DNA of 64,000 nt, from contig CAZDXQ010000004.1 of assembly GCA_964509545.1 (NCBI GenBank), positions 1 to 64,000 on the forward strand, given 5' to 3'. The notes under the pieces are model-generated. The model did not search any database and was not told the origin of the DNA. It saw nothing but the letters and a program-made list of their open reading frames with translations. A program made the position numbers and the translations under genes. The stretch comes from JADJWR01 sp964509545 (GTDB lineage: Bacteria; Pseudomonadota; Gammaproteobacteria; Burkholderiales; Burkholderiaceae_F). Each line of letters starts with the position of its first letter. Position 1 is the first letter of the stretch. Below are positions 52,961 through 61,300 of this stretch, one piece after another.

Positions 52961-54010
52961 TCAGCCAAGGACGAAATTGAACGCATAGCCGACCAGCAGG
53001 ATGCCGACGGCCACGACGCCGACGAAGGTGGCGATCAGCCGCGGCTTCAGCACCTTGCGCAGGATCACCACTTCGGGCAGCGACAACGCGATCACGCTCA
53101 TCATGAACGCGAGCACGGTGCCGAGTGCCGCGCCCTTGGCGAGCAGCGCCTCGACCACCGGGATCACGCCCGCGGCGTTGGTGTACATCGGCACTCCGAT
53201 CGCGACCGCGGCAGGCACCGCCCACCAGGCTTCGCGCCCCATGAACGAGGCCATGAAATCCTGCGGCACGTAGCCGTGGATGCCGGCGCCGATGGCGATG
53301 CCGGCGAGGATGTAGGGCCAGACGCGGCCGACGATCTCGCGCACCGACGCCATGCCAGCGTCGATCCGCTCGGACCACGACAGCCGCGACGTCTCGGTTT
53401 CAGGCCGCACGGCGCGCAGCGCGCGCACCCAGTCTTCGAGGTGAGGCTCCATCTTCATCCGGCCGATCACCCAGCCGGCGACGATCGCCACGGCGAGCCC
53501 GAGGCCGAGATAAAGCAGCGCGATCTTCCAGCCGAACAGGGCGAACAGCAGCGCCAGCGCCACCTCGTTGACCATCGGCGCGGCGATCAGGAACGAGAAC
53601 GTCACCCCCAGCGGCACGCCGGCCTGCACGAAGCCGATGAACAGCGGCACCGCCGAGCAGGAGCAAAACGGCGTGACGACGCCGAGCGAGGCTGCCAGCA
53701 CGTTGCCCACGCCCTCGGCGCGTCCGGCCAGCAGCGCGCGGGTGCGCTCGGGCGTGAAGTAGGAGTTGACCATCCCCATCACGAACACGACGCCGGTGAG
53801 CAGCAGCATGACCTTCGGCGTGTCGTAGAAGAAGAAGGCCAGCGCCGCGCCGAGATGACTGTCGCGCTGCACCGGCAATGCGGCAACCAGCGCCTCCGAC
53901 ACCGGCACCAGCGAGCGGTACGCCAGCCACCACAGCGCTGCGGCCAGCAGCAAAAAGGCAAGGGGCTGACGCTGCGGCCAGCGGCGCACCGTCAGCGTGA
54001 GACTCGCCAT
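52961..54010 (-). CDS. arsP: ArsP-type permease (DUF318 family)
   Basis: A 349-residue membrane protein with about eight helices of the permease family that includes ArsP. Diagnostic stretches are VVTPFCSCSAVPLFIGFVQA (Cys-Ser-Cys-Ser) near residue 113, SFLIAAPMVNEVAL, and the repeat-half YTNAAGVIPVVEALL. ArsP exports trivalent organoarsenicals; other relatives move other metals. The ATG at 54010 follows GGAG. It shares an operator-controlled operon with a thioredoxin-like protein and lies beside an ArsR regulator. Substrate is inferred. Confidence 0.85.
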   Translation of the reverse strand: MASLTLTVRRWPQRQPLAFLLLAAALWWLAYRSLVPVSEALVAALPVQRDSHLGAALAFFFYDTPKVMLLLTGVVFVMGMVNSYFTPERTRALLAGRAEGVGNVLAASLGVVTPFCSCSAVPLFIGFVQAGVPLGVTFSFLIAAPMVNEVALALLFALFGWKIALLYLGLGLAVAIVAGWVIGRMKMEPHLEDWVRALRAVRPETETSRLSWSERIDAGMASVREIVGRVWPYILAGIAIGAGIHGYVPQDFMASFMGREAWWAVPAAVAIGVPMYTNAAGVIPVVEALLAKGAALGTVLAFMMSVIALSLPEVVILRKVLKPRLIATFVGVVAVGILLVGYAFNFVLG

Positions 54011-54043
54011 CGTGCGCTCCGTCACGTTCCGGCGGATTGCGGT

Positions 54044-54283
54044 TCAGGCCGCCTGCAGCCAGCCGGCGATCGCCTCGCGCTTCGGCACGCCGCCGGCATG
54101 GACGACCTTGCCGTCGACGATCACGCCCGGCGTGCGCATCACGCCCGAGGCAACGATGTCTTCGATCCGCTCGACTTTCTCGAGTTCGATCGGCATGCCC
54201 TGCGCCTGCGCCACCTCCTCGATCAGCCGGACCGTCGTGCGGCAGTTGGCGCAGCCGGTGCCCAGGACCTTGACCTTTCTCAT
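54044..54283 (-). CDS. Thioredoxin-like redox-active disulfide protein
   Basis: A 79-residue mini-thioredoxin of the MTH895/TM0996 type: MRKVKVLGTGCANCRTTVRL with a CXXC at residues 11-14, and the cis-Pro region VMRTPGVIVDGKVVHAGGVP. These proteins are commonly encoded with DUF318/ArsP permeases. First gene after the operator at 54352, 33 bases ahead of arsP. Confidence 0.9.
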   Translation of the reverse strand: MRKVKVLGTGCANCRTTVRLIEEVAQAQGMPIELEKVERIEDIVASGVMRTPGVIVDGKVVHAGGVPKREAIAGWLQAA

Positions 54284-54351
54284 CGCGCTCTCCCTCTACG
54301 GTGCGGCGCCCGGCCGACGTCGGCCCGGTGCGCCTTCACCACACGGAAATT

Positions 54352-54371
54352 GTATTCGCCAAAGCGAATAC
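54352..54371. promoter_or_regulatory. ArsR operator upstream of the thioredoxin-arsP operon
   Basis: GTATTCGC-CAAA-GCGAATAC, a perfect 8-4-8 inverted repeat 68 bases ahead of the thioredoxin-like gene and just beyond the stop of the arsR gene. Same arms as the site at 54761. Confidence 0.85.
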
Positions 54372-54409
54372 GACGATGTGATCCAGATCACGGAACGGAA
54401 ACAGCCGGC

Positions 54410-54751
54410 TCAGGCCGGCGCCCGATCAGCGATCAGCGTGAGCTTGCGGCGGTCGTCGCGGTACGGCGCTTCGCGCGTCGAACCGTCACGCAGGGCATCG
54501 AGCATCTGCCGCGCCCAGGCGGGCAGGCAAGGATCGACCCGGTAGAAGGAAAAGCGGCCCTGCTTCCATTGCTCGACGATGCCGGCGTCGCGCATCACCA
54601 TCAGATGGCGCGAGACAGTCGGCTGTGGCAGCTCGAGCGCATTGACCAGCTCGCACACGCACAGATCGTGCTCCTCGAGCAGCACGAGGATGCGCCGCCG
54701 GCTTTCGTCGGCGAGCACGTCGAGGACGTCGGCGGTGGTCAGCGCGGCCAT
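54410..54751 (-). CDS. arsR: ArsR regulator with CVCEL metalloid site
   Basis: A 113-residue ArsR repressor with the As(III)-binding motif LCVCELVNAL on the recognition-helix side, as in E. coli-type ArsR, followed by LPQPTVSRHLMVMRDAGIVE and the wing GRFSFYRVDP. This differs from the first ArsR (22234-22692), whose cysteines are C-terminal. Two identical-type operators flank it: one before its own start, one before the thioredoxin-arsP genes downstream. Confidence 0.93.
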   Translation of the reverse strand: MAALTTADVLDVLADESRRRILVLLEEHDLCVCELVNALELPQPTVSRHLMVMRDAGIVEQWKQGRFSFYRVDPCLPAWARQMLDALRDGSTREAPYRDDRRKLTLIADRAPA

Positions 54752-54760
54752 GGCGGCAAT

Positions 54761-54780
54761 GTATTTGCCGGGGCGAATAC
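54761..54780. promoter_or_regulatory. Autoregulatory ArsR operator
   Basis: GTATTTGC-CGGG-GCGAATAC, 8-4-8 inverted repeat with one mismatch (outer bases extend it), directly upstream of the arsR start at 54751. Confidence 0.82.
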
Positions 54781-54838
54781 ATGCAAGCGCGCCGACAAGC
54801 GTGTCATCCGCAACGCGCGGCCTGCCACGTGACGGTGC

Positions 54839-55207
54839 TCACTTGGCGCGCATCTGTTCCCTGAGAGGCTGACCAATACGCAGCCCGGACCGTTCGGCGG
54901 CAGCGTTCATGTGCGAGACCACGCCGTGCTGCCAGCTATCGGCGGCCTCGCCAATGCGCGCCGAGGTGTGCGCCACCGTCGCCGCGGCGATGCCGTCGGC
55001 CTGCAGCAGTGCCAGCGCGGCAATGCCGGCGCCGTCCTTGCCCACGCCGGCGTCGTTGAACACGTAAAGCCAGGCTCTTACCGCGCGCGCATAGGGCACG
55101 ACGCTGGTGCCGCCGTGCGAGCCGGTGACGATCAGCGCACCGGCGTGTTCGGGCCCGGCCTGCGTGACCGAGTCGAGCAGCACGAGGCGCGGCGCGGCGA
55201 TGGCCAT
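54839..55207 (-). CDS. Conserved-looking hypothetical protein
   Basis: A 122-residue soluble protein: MAIAAPRLVLLDSVTQAGPE, HAGALIVTGSHGGTSVVPYA, and DGAGIAALALLQADGIAAAT. The composition and Gly-rich loops (GSHGG, GKDGAG) suggest a small alpha/beta fold that may bind a phosphate or nucleotide, which is a guess. It lies 15 bases after the GST gene on the same strand. Family not recognised. Confidence 0.7.
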   Translation of the reverse strand: MAIAAPRLVLLDSVTQAGPEHAGALIVTGSHGGTSVVPYARAVRAWLYVFNDAGVGKDGAGIAALALLQADGIAAATVAHTSARIGEAADSWQHGVVSHMNAAAERSGLRIGQPLREQMRAK

Positions 55208-55222
55208 GGCCGCCGCCGAGGC

Positions 55223-55834
55223 TCAGCCCTTCAGCAGGCCCTCGGCCTTCAGCGTGTCGAGCACCTTCGGCCGCGCGCCGATGCGGCCGGCGTAGGCGGC
55301 CAACTTCGGCCAGCGGGCGAGGTCGATGTCGACGAACTTGCCCCAGCCGAGCACCGTGAACAGATACGCGTCGGCGACGGTGAAGTGCTCGCCGAGCAGG
55401 AACGGCGCATCGCCGAGCGCTTTGTTCAGGTAGTCGAGCCGCTTTTCCAGCCGCGCGCGGGAGAAGTTCTTCGACGCCTCCGGCGCACTGGCGTCGAACA
55501 GCAGGCCGAAGTTCTTGTGCACCTCAGCAGAGATGAAAATCAGCCACTCGATCAGGTGGTAGCGCTCCATCGTTCCCGGCAGTGGCGTGAGCCTTTTCTC
55601 CGGCACCTGGTCGCCGATCCAGAGCATGATCGCCGGGCCCTCGGTCAGCACGCTGCCGTCCTCGAACTGCAGCGTCGGCACGTAGCCCTTGGCATTGATG
55701 CGCGTGAAGTCGGCGTCGTTCGCCGTCTTTTTGGTCTTCAGGCTGACCCGCTCCAGATCGAAGGCCAGGCCGGCCTCGCGCAGCGCGATGTGCGGCGCCA
55801 GCGAACTGGAGCCGGGGCTGAAGTACAGCTTCAT
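55223..55834 (-). CDS. gstA: Glutathione S-transferase
   Basis: A 203-residue beta-class-like GST. MKLYFSPGSSSLAPHIALRE is the N-terminal thioredoxin-fold start; the family's catalytic Cys is Ser here, since the segment reads PGSSSLAPH. GYVPTLQFEDGSVLTEGPAI contains the cis-Pro and the glutathione-binding EGPAI. The all-helical C-domain carries LLGEHFTVADAYLFTVLGW. GAGGAG six bases ahead of the ATG. Confidence 0.9.
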   Translation of the reverse strand: MKLYFSPGSSSLAPHIALREAGLAFDLERVSLKTKKTANDADFTRINAKGYVPTLQFEDGSVLTEGPAIMLWIGDQVPEKRLTPLPGTMERYHLIEWLIFISAEVHKNFGLLFDASAPEASKNFSRARLEKRLDYLNKALGDAPFLLGEHFTVADAYLFTVLGWGKFVDIDLARWPKLAAYAGRIGARPKVLDTLKAEGLLKG

Positions 55835-55884
55835 GGGCATCTCCTCGTCGACGTTTGCCGACGAGGATAGCAAGGCAGGCCCGC

Positions 55885-56070
55885 TCAGCCGCGATGTTCG
55901 AGAGTGAGCACGGCGCGCCAGAGCACACGCACGAGTTCGAGCCCCGCCCATGCCGCCAGCGTCAGCATCAGGGCGCGCAGGCCGGCCGCACCGATCTCGG
56001 GCAATGAATCCGCCGCCGGGCCGTACAGCCATTCGGCGCAGATTCCGGCGATCAGGGCGAACTTGAGCAT
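55885..56070 (-). CDS. Small membrane protein
   Basis: A 61-residue protein: MLKFALIAGICAEWLYGPAAD, then LRALMLTLAAWAGLELVRVL, i.e. one or two hydrophobic segments with a conserved-looking WLYGP turn. AGGAGG nine bases before the ATG supports translation. Located between the anti-sigma-like gene and GST. Function unknown. Confidence 0.55.
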   Translation of the reverse strand: MLKFALIAGICAEWLYGPAADSLPEIGAAGLRALMLTLAAWAGLELVRVLWRAVLTLEHRG

Positions 56071-56134
56071 CGGGCACAGCCTCCTGGAACCTTCATCGAC
56101 CGGCCACGGCGGCGCTTGAGGCCGCTGCCGCCGG

Positions 56135-57100
56135 TCAGCGGCCTGAAGGCGGCAGCGCCGCCTCGGGAATGCGCAGATGCGGGTGGCGTTCGCGCAAGGC
56201 GGCGAGTTCCACGTTGGCCTCGCCGTGCCGCCCATCGGCGCGAAGCCGGACGATCCGCTGCAGCCACGCTTCGGGCGTCGTGCGCCAGGGGGCAGGCTCC
56301 TCGGCGGCGACATCGGCACGAGACTCGGCCGCGGCTCGCCCGGCAGCGCGGGAGGTCAACGCAGCCCCGGAGGGGTGGATGCGCTGTGGGTCGCTGTGGA
56401 CCCCTGCGTTGGCGGCGGGTGCGGGTGCCGCCGACGCGGCAGCGACTTCCCCAGCCGGTGCGGAAAAAGCAGGCTGTGAGCGCTCGCTGACTTCGGCTTT
56501 CTGGGTGACGTGATCGGCGGGCGGCGAAGCCGCGGCCAGTGCCGGCGCAGCCTGTCGCGCCACTGGCGGCGCGGCAAGCTGTGAGCGCTCGCTCACATCC
56601 CTCTCCCGACTTGGGGGCTCCGCCAAGGAGGCCGGACCGTCAGCCGGCGGCGCCGCTGTCGCGGTCCCCTTGCCCGGACGGGTGCCCGCCAGCGAAGCGG
56701 CAGAGCGATCGCGAAGCGCCGGCGGCGCCGAAGCCGCGCCCGGCCCTGGTGCCTTGGCCGCTGGCGGCGCCTCCATGGATAGGGCGCGGTCGGCCGGGGC
56801 AGGCGCGCTCGGTGCGGGCGCTGCCGGCGCAACGGCCTCGGATTGGGCCAACTCCCGCGGCGCCTCCCGCTGCACCTGCGTGGCGAGCAGCACTGCGATC
56901 GTCCCGACGAGGGCGCTCGCCGCAGCCGCCAGCGGCAGCCGCCAGCGCCGTGGCCGGCCGACGGCCTGCGGACGCGCCCCGGCCGCACGCGTGGCGGCGG
57001 CAAGGATCGCGGCGCGCCCGGCCTGCGCCGGCTCCTCGTCAAGCAGCGCGCTGGCGTCTCGATACGCCTGCAGCACACGCCGATCGTCGGTTTCGCTCAT
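56135..57100 (-). CDS. Probable anti-sigma-type membrane protein
   Basis: A 321-residue protein: cytoplasmic N-terminus (MSETDDRRVLQAYRDASALL), one membrane helix (LPLAAAASALVGTIAVLLAT, about residues 57-76) and a long Pro/Ala-rich periplasmic region with two copies of a VSERSQ element, ending in a short helical tail (WLQRIVRLRADGRHGEANVE). It follows the ECF sigma gene by 43 bases. Topology and position fit a membrane regulator of that sigma factor, though no zinc anti-sigma motif is seen. Confidence 0.7.
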   Translation of the reverse strand: MSETDDRRVLQAYRDASALLDEEPAQAGRAAILAAATRAAGARPQAVGRPRRWRLPLAAAASALVGTIAVLLATQVQREAPRELAQSEAVAPAAPAPSAPAPADRALSMEAPPAAKAPGPGAASAPPALRDRSAASLAGTRPGKGTATAAPPADGPASLAEPPSRERDVSERSQLAAPPVARQAAPALAAASPPADHVTQKAEVSERSQPAFSAPAGEVAAASAAPAPAANAGVHSDPQRIHPSGAALTSRAAGRAAAESRADVAAEEPAPWRTTPEAWLQRIVRLRADGRHGEANVELAALRERHPHLRIPEAALPPSGR

Positions 57101-57143
57101 GACATCCCTTGCGTCCTGCTGTTGGACCACGATGCGCCACCGT

Positions 57144-57803
57144 TCATCGCCACGGCTCCATCGCGACGCGCAGCCGGCTCATCGCGTAACGCAGGCGGCT
57201 TTTTGCCGTCTCGCGGCCGACGCCGGTCAGCTGCGCCACCTCCTCGACCGTCAACCCGCCCTCTGCGTGCAGCAGGAAGGCTTCGCGCTGCAGCGCCGGC
57301 AACTGCTCTACCGCGACCATGAAGGCGGCCGCCTGCGCGCGCGACAGCGCCTGCACCTGCGGCTCGCAATCCGCCGCTGCCGGCAGATCGTCGACCGCGG
57401 CCACGCCGCCCTCGTCATCGTTGGCGGCATCGTGCGCCAGGGCCACGGTGTCGCGCCTTGCCCGCCAGTGATCGATCAGCCTGTTGCGCGCGATGCCATA
57501 CAGCCAGGTCGTGAAGCGGGCGCGCGGTTCGAACGTCGCGGCATGGCGGATCACCGCAAGCCAGACATCCTGCAGCAGGTCCTGCGCCGCAGCTTCGTTG
57601 CCGAGTGAGCGGCGCAGGAAGCGGAACACCGGCCGCTCGTGCCGCGCGTAGAGCGAGGCGAAGGCGCCGGCATCGCCGGCGGCGTAGTCGGCGAGCAGCG
57701 CCTCGTCGCTCGGCGCGGTGGCGACGCTGTCGCGCGAAAGCTCTTGCGGCACGCGCCGGATTATCGGCGCGCCGGCCGCGAACGCCGGTGGCTGCGTGCT
57801 CAA
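57144..57803 (-). CDS. ECF RNA polymerase sigma factor
   Basis: A 219-residue sigma-70-family ECF factor with a TTG start. Region 2: GAFASLYARHERPVFRFLRR and AAQDLLQDVWLAVI, with TWLYGIARNRLIDHWR. Region 4: LQREAFLLHAEGGLTVEEVA followed by VGRETAKSRLRYAMSRL. The first 30 residues are an extra tail. It lies four bases after the upstream secreted-protein gene and ahead of the membrane regulator. Regulon unknown. Confidence 0.9.
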   Translation of the reverse strand: MSTQPPAFAAGAPIIRRVPQELSRDSVATAPSDEALLADYAAGDAGAFASLYARHERPVFRFLRRSLGNEAAAQDLLQDVWLAVIRHAATFEPRARFTTWLYGIARNRLIDHWRARRDTVALAHDAANDDEGGVAAVDDLPAAADCEPQVQALSRAQAAAFMVAVEQLPALQREAFLLHAEGGLTVEEVAQLTGVGRETAKSRLRYAMSRLRVAMEPWR

Positions 57804-57807
57804 GGCG

Positions 57808-58575
57808 TCACGGCCCCGGCGGATCGGGGACGAAGCCGGCCGCTGCCGGGAAGGGTTCGGGCCGCCGCTCGGGTCTCCATGCAGGCGGCTGAGCTATCAC
57901 GCCGGCGGCGACCAGATTGGCGTGGCTGTCATAGCGGATCGCCAGCACCTGGTCTGGATTTGGCTGCGCGCGCACGAATTGCGTCCATTGCACAGGCGAG
58001 CTTTCGCTGCGGCCATGTCCGGTGCCGAGGCCACTGGCGGCGCGATCGGCGCCATCGGCGCGCGCCTCTGCGGCCGGCGCAGCCGCCTTGTCGCGCTCGC
58101 GCGCTACGCCCGGCACGATCTGCGAGACCGCCGGCATCGCTTCGCGAAACAGTGCCACACCGATGACGCCGACATTCTCCGGCCGGCCGGTCCGCGCGGC
58201 GTACGAATCGGGCAGTGCGGTGAACTCGAAGGCCGCGATACGCCGCGTGTCCTTGCGCCAGCCGCGGATTTCGGCTCGCTCGCCCGGCGCAAGCACGTAG
58301 CCGGACTGATCCCAGGCGGCCGTCTGGCCGCTGACGGCGTTGATCCCGTCGACCGAAAGCACGGCCAGCACCCGAACCGGGCTGCGGTTGTGCAGCGTGA
58401 TCGAGTATCGATGGCCCGGTGTGCCGGCGATCCATCGCTCGCCGCGATGGGCGTACACGGGCAGCGTCTCGCCCTTCACCCGGTCGGTCACCGTCACGTC
58501 GACGAGGGGAACGCGGGACTGCACTGCGGCGCTGCAAAGCAGCACGGCAATCGCGAGCAGTATCCGGGATGGCAT
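57808..58575 (-). CDS. Secreted protein of unknown function
   Basis: A 255-residue exported protein: signal peptide (ILLAIAVLLCSAAVQS), a beta-rich domain (LPVYAHRGERWIAGTPGHRY, ITLHNRSPVRVLAVLSVDGI) and WRKDTRRIAAFEFTALPDSY, then a disordered Ala-rich segment and a C-terminal part with VLAIRYDSHANLVAAGVI. Similar proteins occur upstream of ECF sigma genes in betaproteobacteria, to my recollection, but I know no function. Operonic with the sigma factor. Confidence 0.75.
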   Translation of the reverse strand: MPSRILLAIAVLLCSAAVQSRVPLVDVTVTDRVKGETLPVYAHRGERWIAGTPGHRYSITLHNRSPVRVLAVLSVDGINAVSGQTAAWDQSGYVLAPGERAEIRGWRKDTRRIAAFEFTALPDSYAARTGRPENVGVIGVALFREAMPAVSQIVPGVARERDKAAAPAAEARADGADRAASGLGTGHGRSESSPVQWTQFVRAQPNPDQVLAIRYDSHANLVAAGVIAQPPAWRPERRPEPFPAAAGFVPDPPGP

Positions 58576-58829
58576 CTCGGGGCCTCGTTTCGGTTGCGCC
58601 TGCCCTGTTCAACGGCTGCGCGTGCCCTGTGGGGTTAAGGTGCCTTGCCACACAGATTCCGGCTAGTCCGATTGCACTATCGGCGATTCCGCGAGATCGA
58701 ATGCATCGTTGCCGCAGAGGGAGCGCGCCGCCGATCACGGCCTGAACAGGCAGGCGAATGCGCGTTAGTCCGTCGGCGCTGTTGTGCCGACGCCGCGTCA
58801 TTTCGCTTACACACTCTTACACTTGCGCC

Positions 58830-59543
58830 GTGCACAAGAGCGCGCTCGTCCTGTTTTCCGGAGGCCAGGATTCAGCCACCTGCCTGGCCTGGGCGTTGTC
58901 GCGCTTCGAGCGCGTGGAGACGATCGGCTTCGACTACGCGCAGCGCCACGTGGTCGAACTCGACGCGCGGCTGACTTTTCTGCAGGCGCTGCGCGAGCGC
59001 TTTCCTCATTGGGGCGAAAGGCTCGGCCCCGATCACCGCGTCGACATGCGCGAACTGGGGCAGCTTTCGGACACGGCGCTGACGCGCGAAGCCGAGATCC
59101 GCATGACCGCGAAGGGGTTGCCGAACACCTTCGTGCCGGGCCGCAACCTGCTCTTCTTCACCTATGCCGCCGCGGTGGCCTACCGGCGCGACATCCCGGT
59201 GATGGTCGGCGGCATGTGCGAAACCGATTACTCCGGCTATCCGGACAGTCGCGACGAAACGCTCAAGGCGCTGCAGGTGGCGCTGACGCTGGGTATGGAC
59301 CGTCCGGTGGCGATCGAAACGCCGTTGATGTGGCTCGACAAGGGCGCCACCTGGCAGCTGGCATTCGAGCTCGGCGGCGAGGCGCTGGTGCAGCTGATCC
59401 GCGAGGAAACGCACAGCTGTTACCTCGGCGAGCGCAGCAAGCTGTTCGAATGGGGCCGTGGCTGCGGCCTGTGCCCGGCCTGCGGCCTGCGCGCCTCCGG
59501 CTGGCAATCCTGGCAGGCGACCCGGGCCGCCGCCGCCACCTGA
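58830..59543 (+). CDS. queC: 7-cyano-7-deazaguanine synthase QueC
   Basis: A 237-residue enzyme of queuosine biosynthesis that converts carboxy-deazaguanine to preQ0. The ATP-pyrophosphatase P-loop ALVLFSGGQDSATCLAWAL lies at residues 5-20. The middle has FVPGRNLLFFTYAAAVAYRR and GGMCETDYSGYPDSR. The zinc site is at the C-terminus: THSCYLGE, then GRGCGLCPACGLRA. GTG start chosen to match family length. No other que gene is in view. Confidence 0.95.
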   Translation: MHKSALVLFSGGQDSATCLAWALSRFERVETIGFDYAQRHVVELDARLTFLQALRERFPHWGERLGPDHRVDMRELGQLSDTALTREAEIRMTAKGLPNTFVPGRNLLFFTYAAAVAYRRDIPVMVGGMCETDYSGYPDSRDETLKALQVALTLGMDRPVAIETPLMWLDKGATWQLAFELGGEALVQLIREETHSCYLGERSKLFEWGRGCGLCPACGLRASGWQSWQATRAAAAT

Positions 59544-59565
59544 AGCAGCCGGCCGCCGACGGCCG

Positions 59566-60048
59566 ATGCGCTTCGAGCATCTCGTTCAGGTCAACGACCG
59601 GCTGCAGCCGCTGCTCACCGAGGTCTCGCGCGCCCAGCTCTGGCGCGGACTGGTGCGCCGGGCCGAACGGCCGGCCGAATTCGTGCTCGGCTTGACCGGC
59701 GCGACAATCGACGAGCGGCACGACGACAAGGGCGAACTGCATCTCGCGCGCACTCTGGATTTCGGCAGCTTCCGCGTGCGCGACCGCGTGCGGCTTTCGG
59801 TTACGACCGGCGAGAGCGTCACCGAAATCGAAGCCGCCCCGACCCATGCGGCCAGCCGTCTGACGATACGCATCGAGGAACCGGCCACCGGCAGCCTGTT
59901 CCTGCGTTTCACCTATGAGTCGGCGGAAGGCGCGAGCAGCGGCGATCTCGACGCGATGACTCGGCAGCTGCGCGAGCAGGCGTACAAGAGCGCCGACATC
60001 GACACCGTCTGGCGCATCCGCGATCTCGTCGAGCGCGGCGAGCTATAG
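59566..60048 (+). CDS. SRPBCC-type protein (DUF1857-like)
   Basis: A 160-residue protein of the START/SRPBCC-like fold: MRFEHLVQVNDRLQPLLTEV, LWRGLVRRAERPAEFVLGLT, and RDRVRLSVTTGESVTEIEAA. This matches DUF1857-type proteins that bind small hydrophobic ligands. It starts 22 bases after queC and its end overlaps the convergent pldA gene by six bases. Ligand unknown. Confidence 0.8.
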   Translation: MRFEHLVQVNDRLQPLLTEVSRAQLWRGLVRRAERPAEFVLGLTGATIDERHDDKGELHLARTLDFGSFRVRDRVRLSVTTGESVTEIEAAPTHAASRLTIRIEEPATGSLFLRFTYESAEGASSGDLDAMTRQLREQAYKSADIDTVWRIRDLVERGEL

Positions 60049-61071
60049 GAAGTCGGCGAGCGAAACGCCCACGCCGATCGTGCTCTGGCGCAGGTTGTAG
60101 TCGATCAGGCTCTCGCCGTAGCCGCTGAACGCCTGCAGGTAGCCGCGAACGCGGCGGGCGATCGGGAACTGCCAGCCGAGTTGCAGCGCGCCACGGCCGG
60201 TAGCGATGTTGTAGCGGGCCAGCGCCGACAGCGAATGTGCGCCGAGCTTGTAGACGCCGACGACGTCGCCGTAGCCAAAGTAGCGGTTGATGTCAGGGTT
60301 GTCGTCGTCGCTCGCGCGCTCCGGAATGCGCCACCACGGTCGCAGCAGGAAGGCGAGGTTGCCGCGCTCGACGCCAAACTGCGCGTAGACGCGGTTCCAG
60401 CTGCGCGACAGCGGCTCGTCGCGGCCGTTGGACTGGTGGTTGAACCCGACGACCAGCAGCCGCCAGCGCCAGCCGAGCGCCTCGACGTCGGGGTGCAGCG
60501 CCAGCATCAGCTCGGGCTCGTAGTCGGATTCGCGGAACGGCCGCGACTCGCCGCTGTTGAAAAGCTGCCAGTGGCTCTGCTGCGTGTAGCCGGCCCAAAG
60601 CGCCGCGCCGCCGAATTCGCTGAAGTCGGCCAGCTTGACCTTGAAACTGACCTGGAACTTGGCCTCGACACGTTGCAGATCGAGGTCGGAGGGAAGCGGA
60701 TCCTTGGCCGGCGAAGCCGGCCGGCGGTTCGGCGTATCGCTGTAGCGCAGCGGCAGGAAGTAACTGGGCTTGTGCGAACGCAGGTCGAAGCGGCTGTCGC
60801 GGCCGCTGACGCCGATGGCCCACGCCTCCTCGATCAGCGTCAGCGGCTGCGCCGGCCGATCGGGCGTCGTTTGGGGCTGCTGAGGCAGCGGCGCAACAGC
60901 CGGCGATCGCATGGCCGCGTCGTAACAGTCCAGCCGCCGCGCGCCGTCTTCGATGGCCGCGCACTGCTGCAGCTGCGGCAGGTCGACCGCGCGCAACGCC
61001 GGGGCCCCAAGGGCAATGCCGGCGCCAAATGCCAGCACGGCCACGGATCGCAGGGCAGGCGCAGCTTTCAT
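60043..61071 (-). CDS. pldA: Outer-membrane phospholipase A
   Basis: A 342-residue OMPLA-type protein with a signal peptide (VAVLAFGAGIALGAPALRA). A 20-residue Cys-containing segment (QQCAAIEDGARRLDCYDAAM) precedes the barrel. The catalytic pattern is complete: NHQSNGRDEPLSRSWNRVY supplies the His, Ser and Asn of the OMPLA active site. Alternating beta-barrel strands run to the C-terminus. It hydrolyses outer-membrane phospholipids. Confidence 0.9.
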   Translation of the reverse strand: MKAAPALRSVAVLAFGAGIALGAPALRAVDLPQLQQCAAIEDGARRLDCYDAAMRSPAVAPLPQQPQTTPDRPAQPLTLIEEAWAIGVSGRDSRFDLRSHKPSYFLPLRYSDTPNRRPASPAKDPLPSDLDLQRVEAKFQVSFKVKLADFSEFGGAALWAGYTQQSHWQLFNSGESRPFRESDYEPELMLALHPDVEALGWRWRLLVVGFNHQSNGRDEPLSRSWNRVYAQFGVERGNLAFLLRPWWRIPERASDDDNPDINRYFGYGDVVGVYKLGAHSLSALARYNIATGRGALQLGWQFPIARRVRGYLQAFSGYGESLIDYNLRQSTIGVGVSLADFL

Positions 61072-61300
61072 GCCACGATTTTGCCAGCGGCACGGGCGCC
61101 GGCCGGACGACCGGGATCGCCCGCTCCCTGCCGCGGTGTCGCTTGAACCATACGGGGTAGAGCATTTGCGCGGTGCATCGTTGACCGCAGGCAACGGCTG
61201 CTCCGATCATGTGCGCAAACTACAAAACATTCGCCGGGCGCCGTCGCGCTCGACCTCCGCCCCTTTAGAGTACAGACGATTCCTTGCAGGGAGCATGCCA

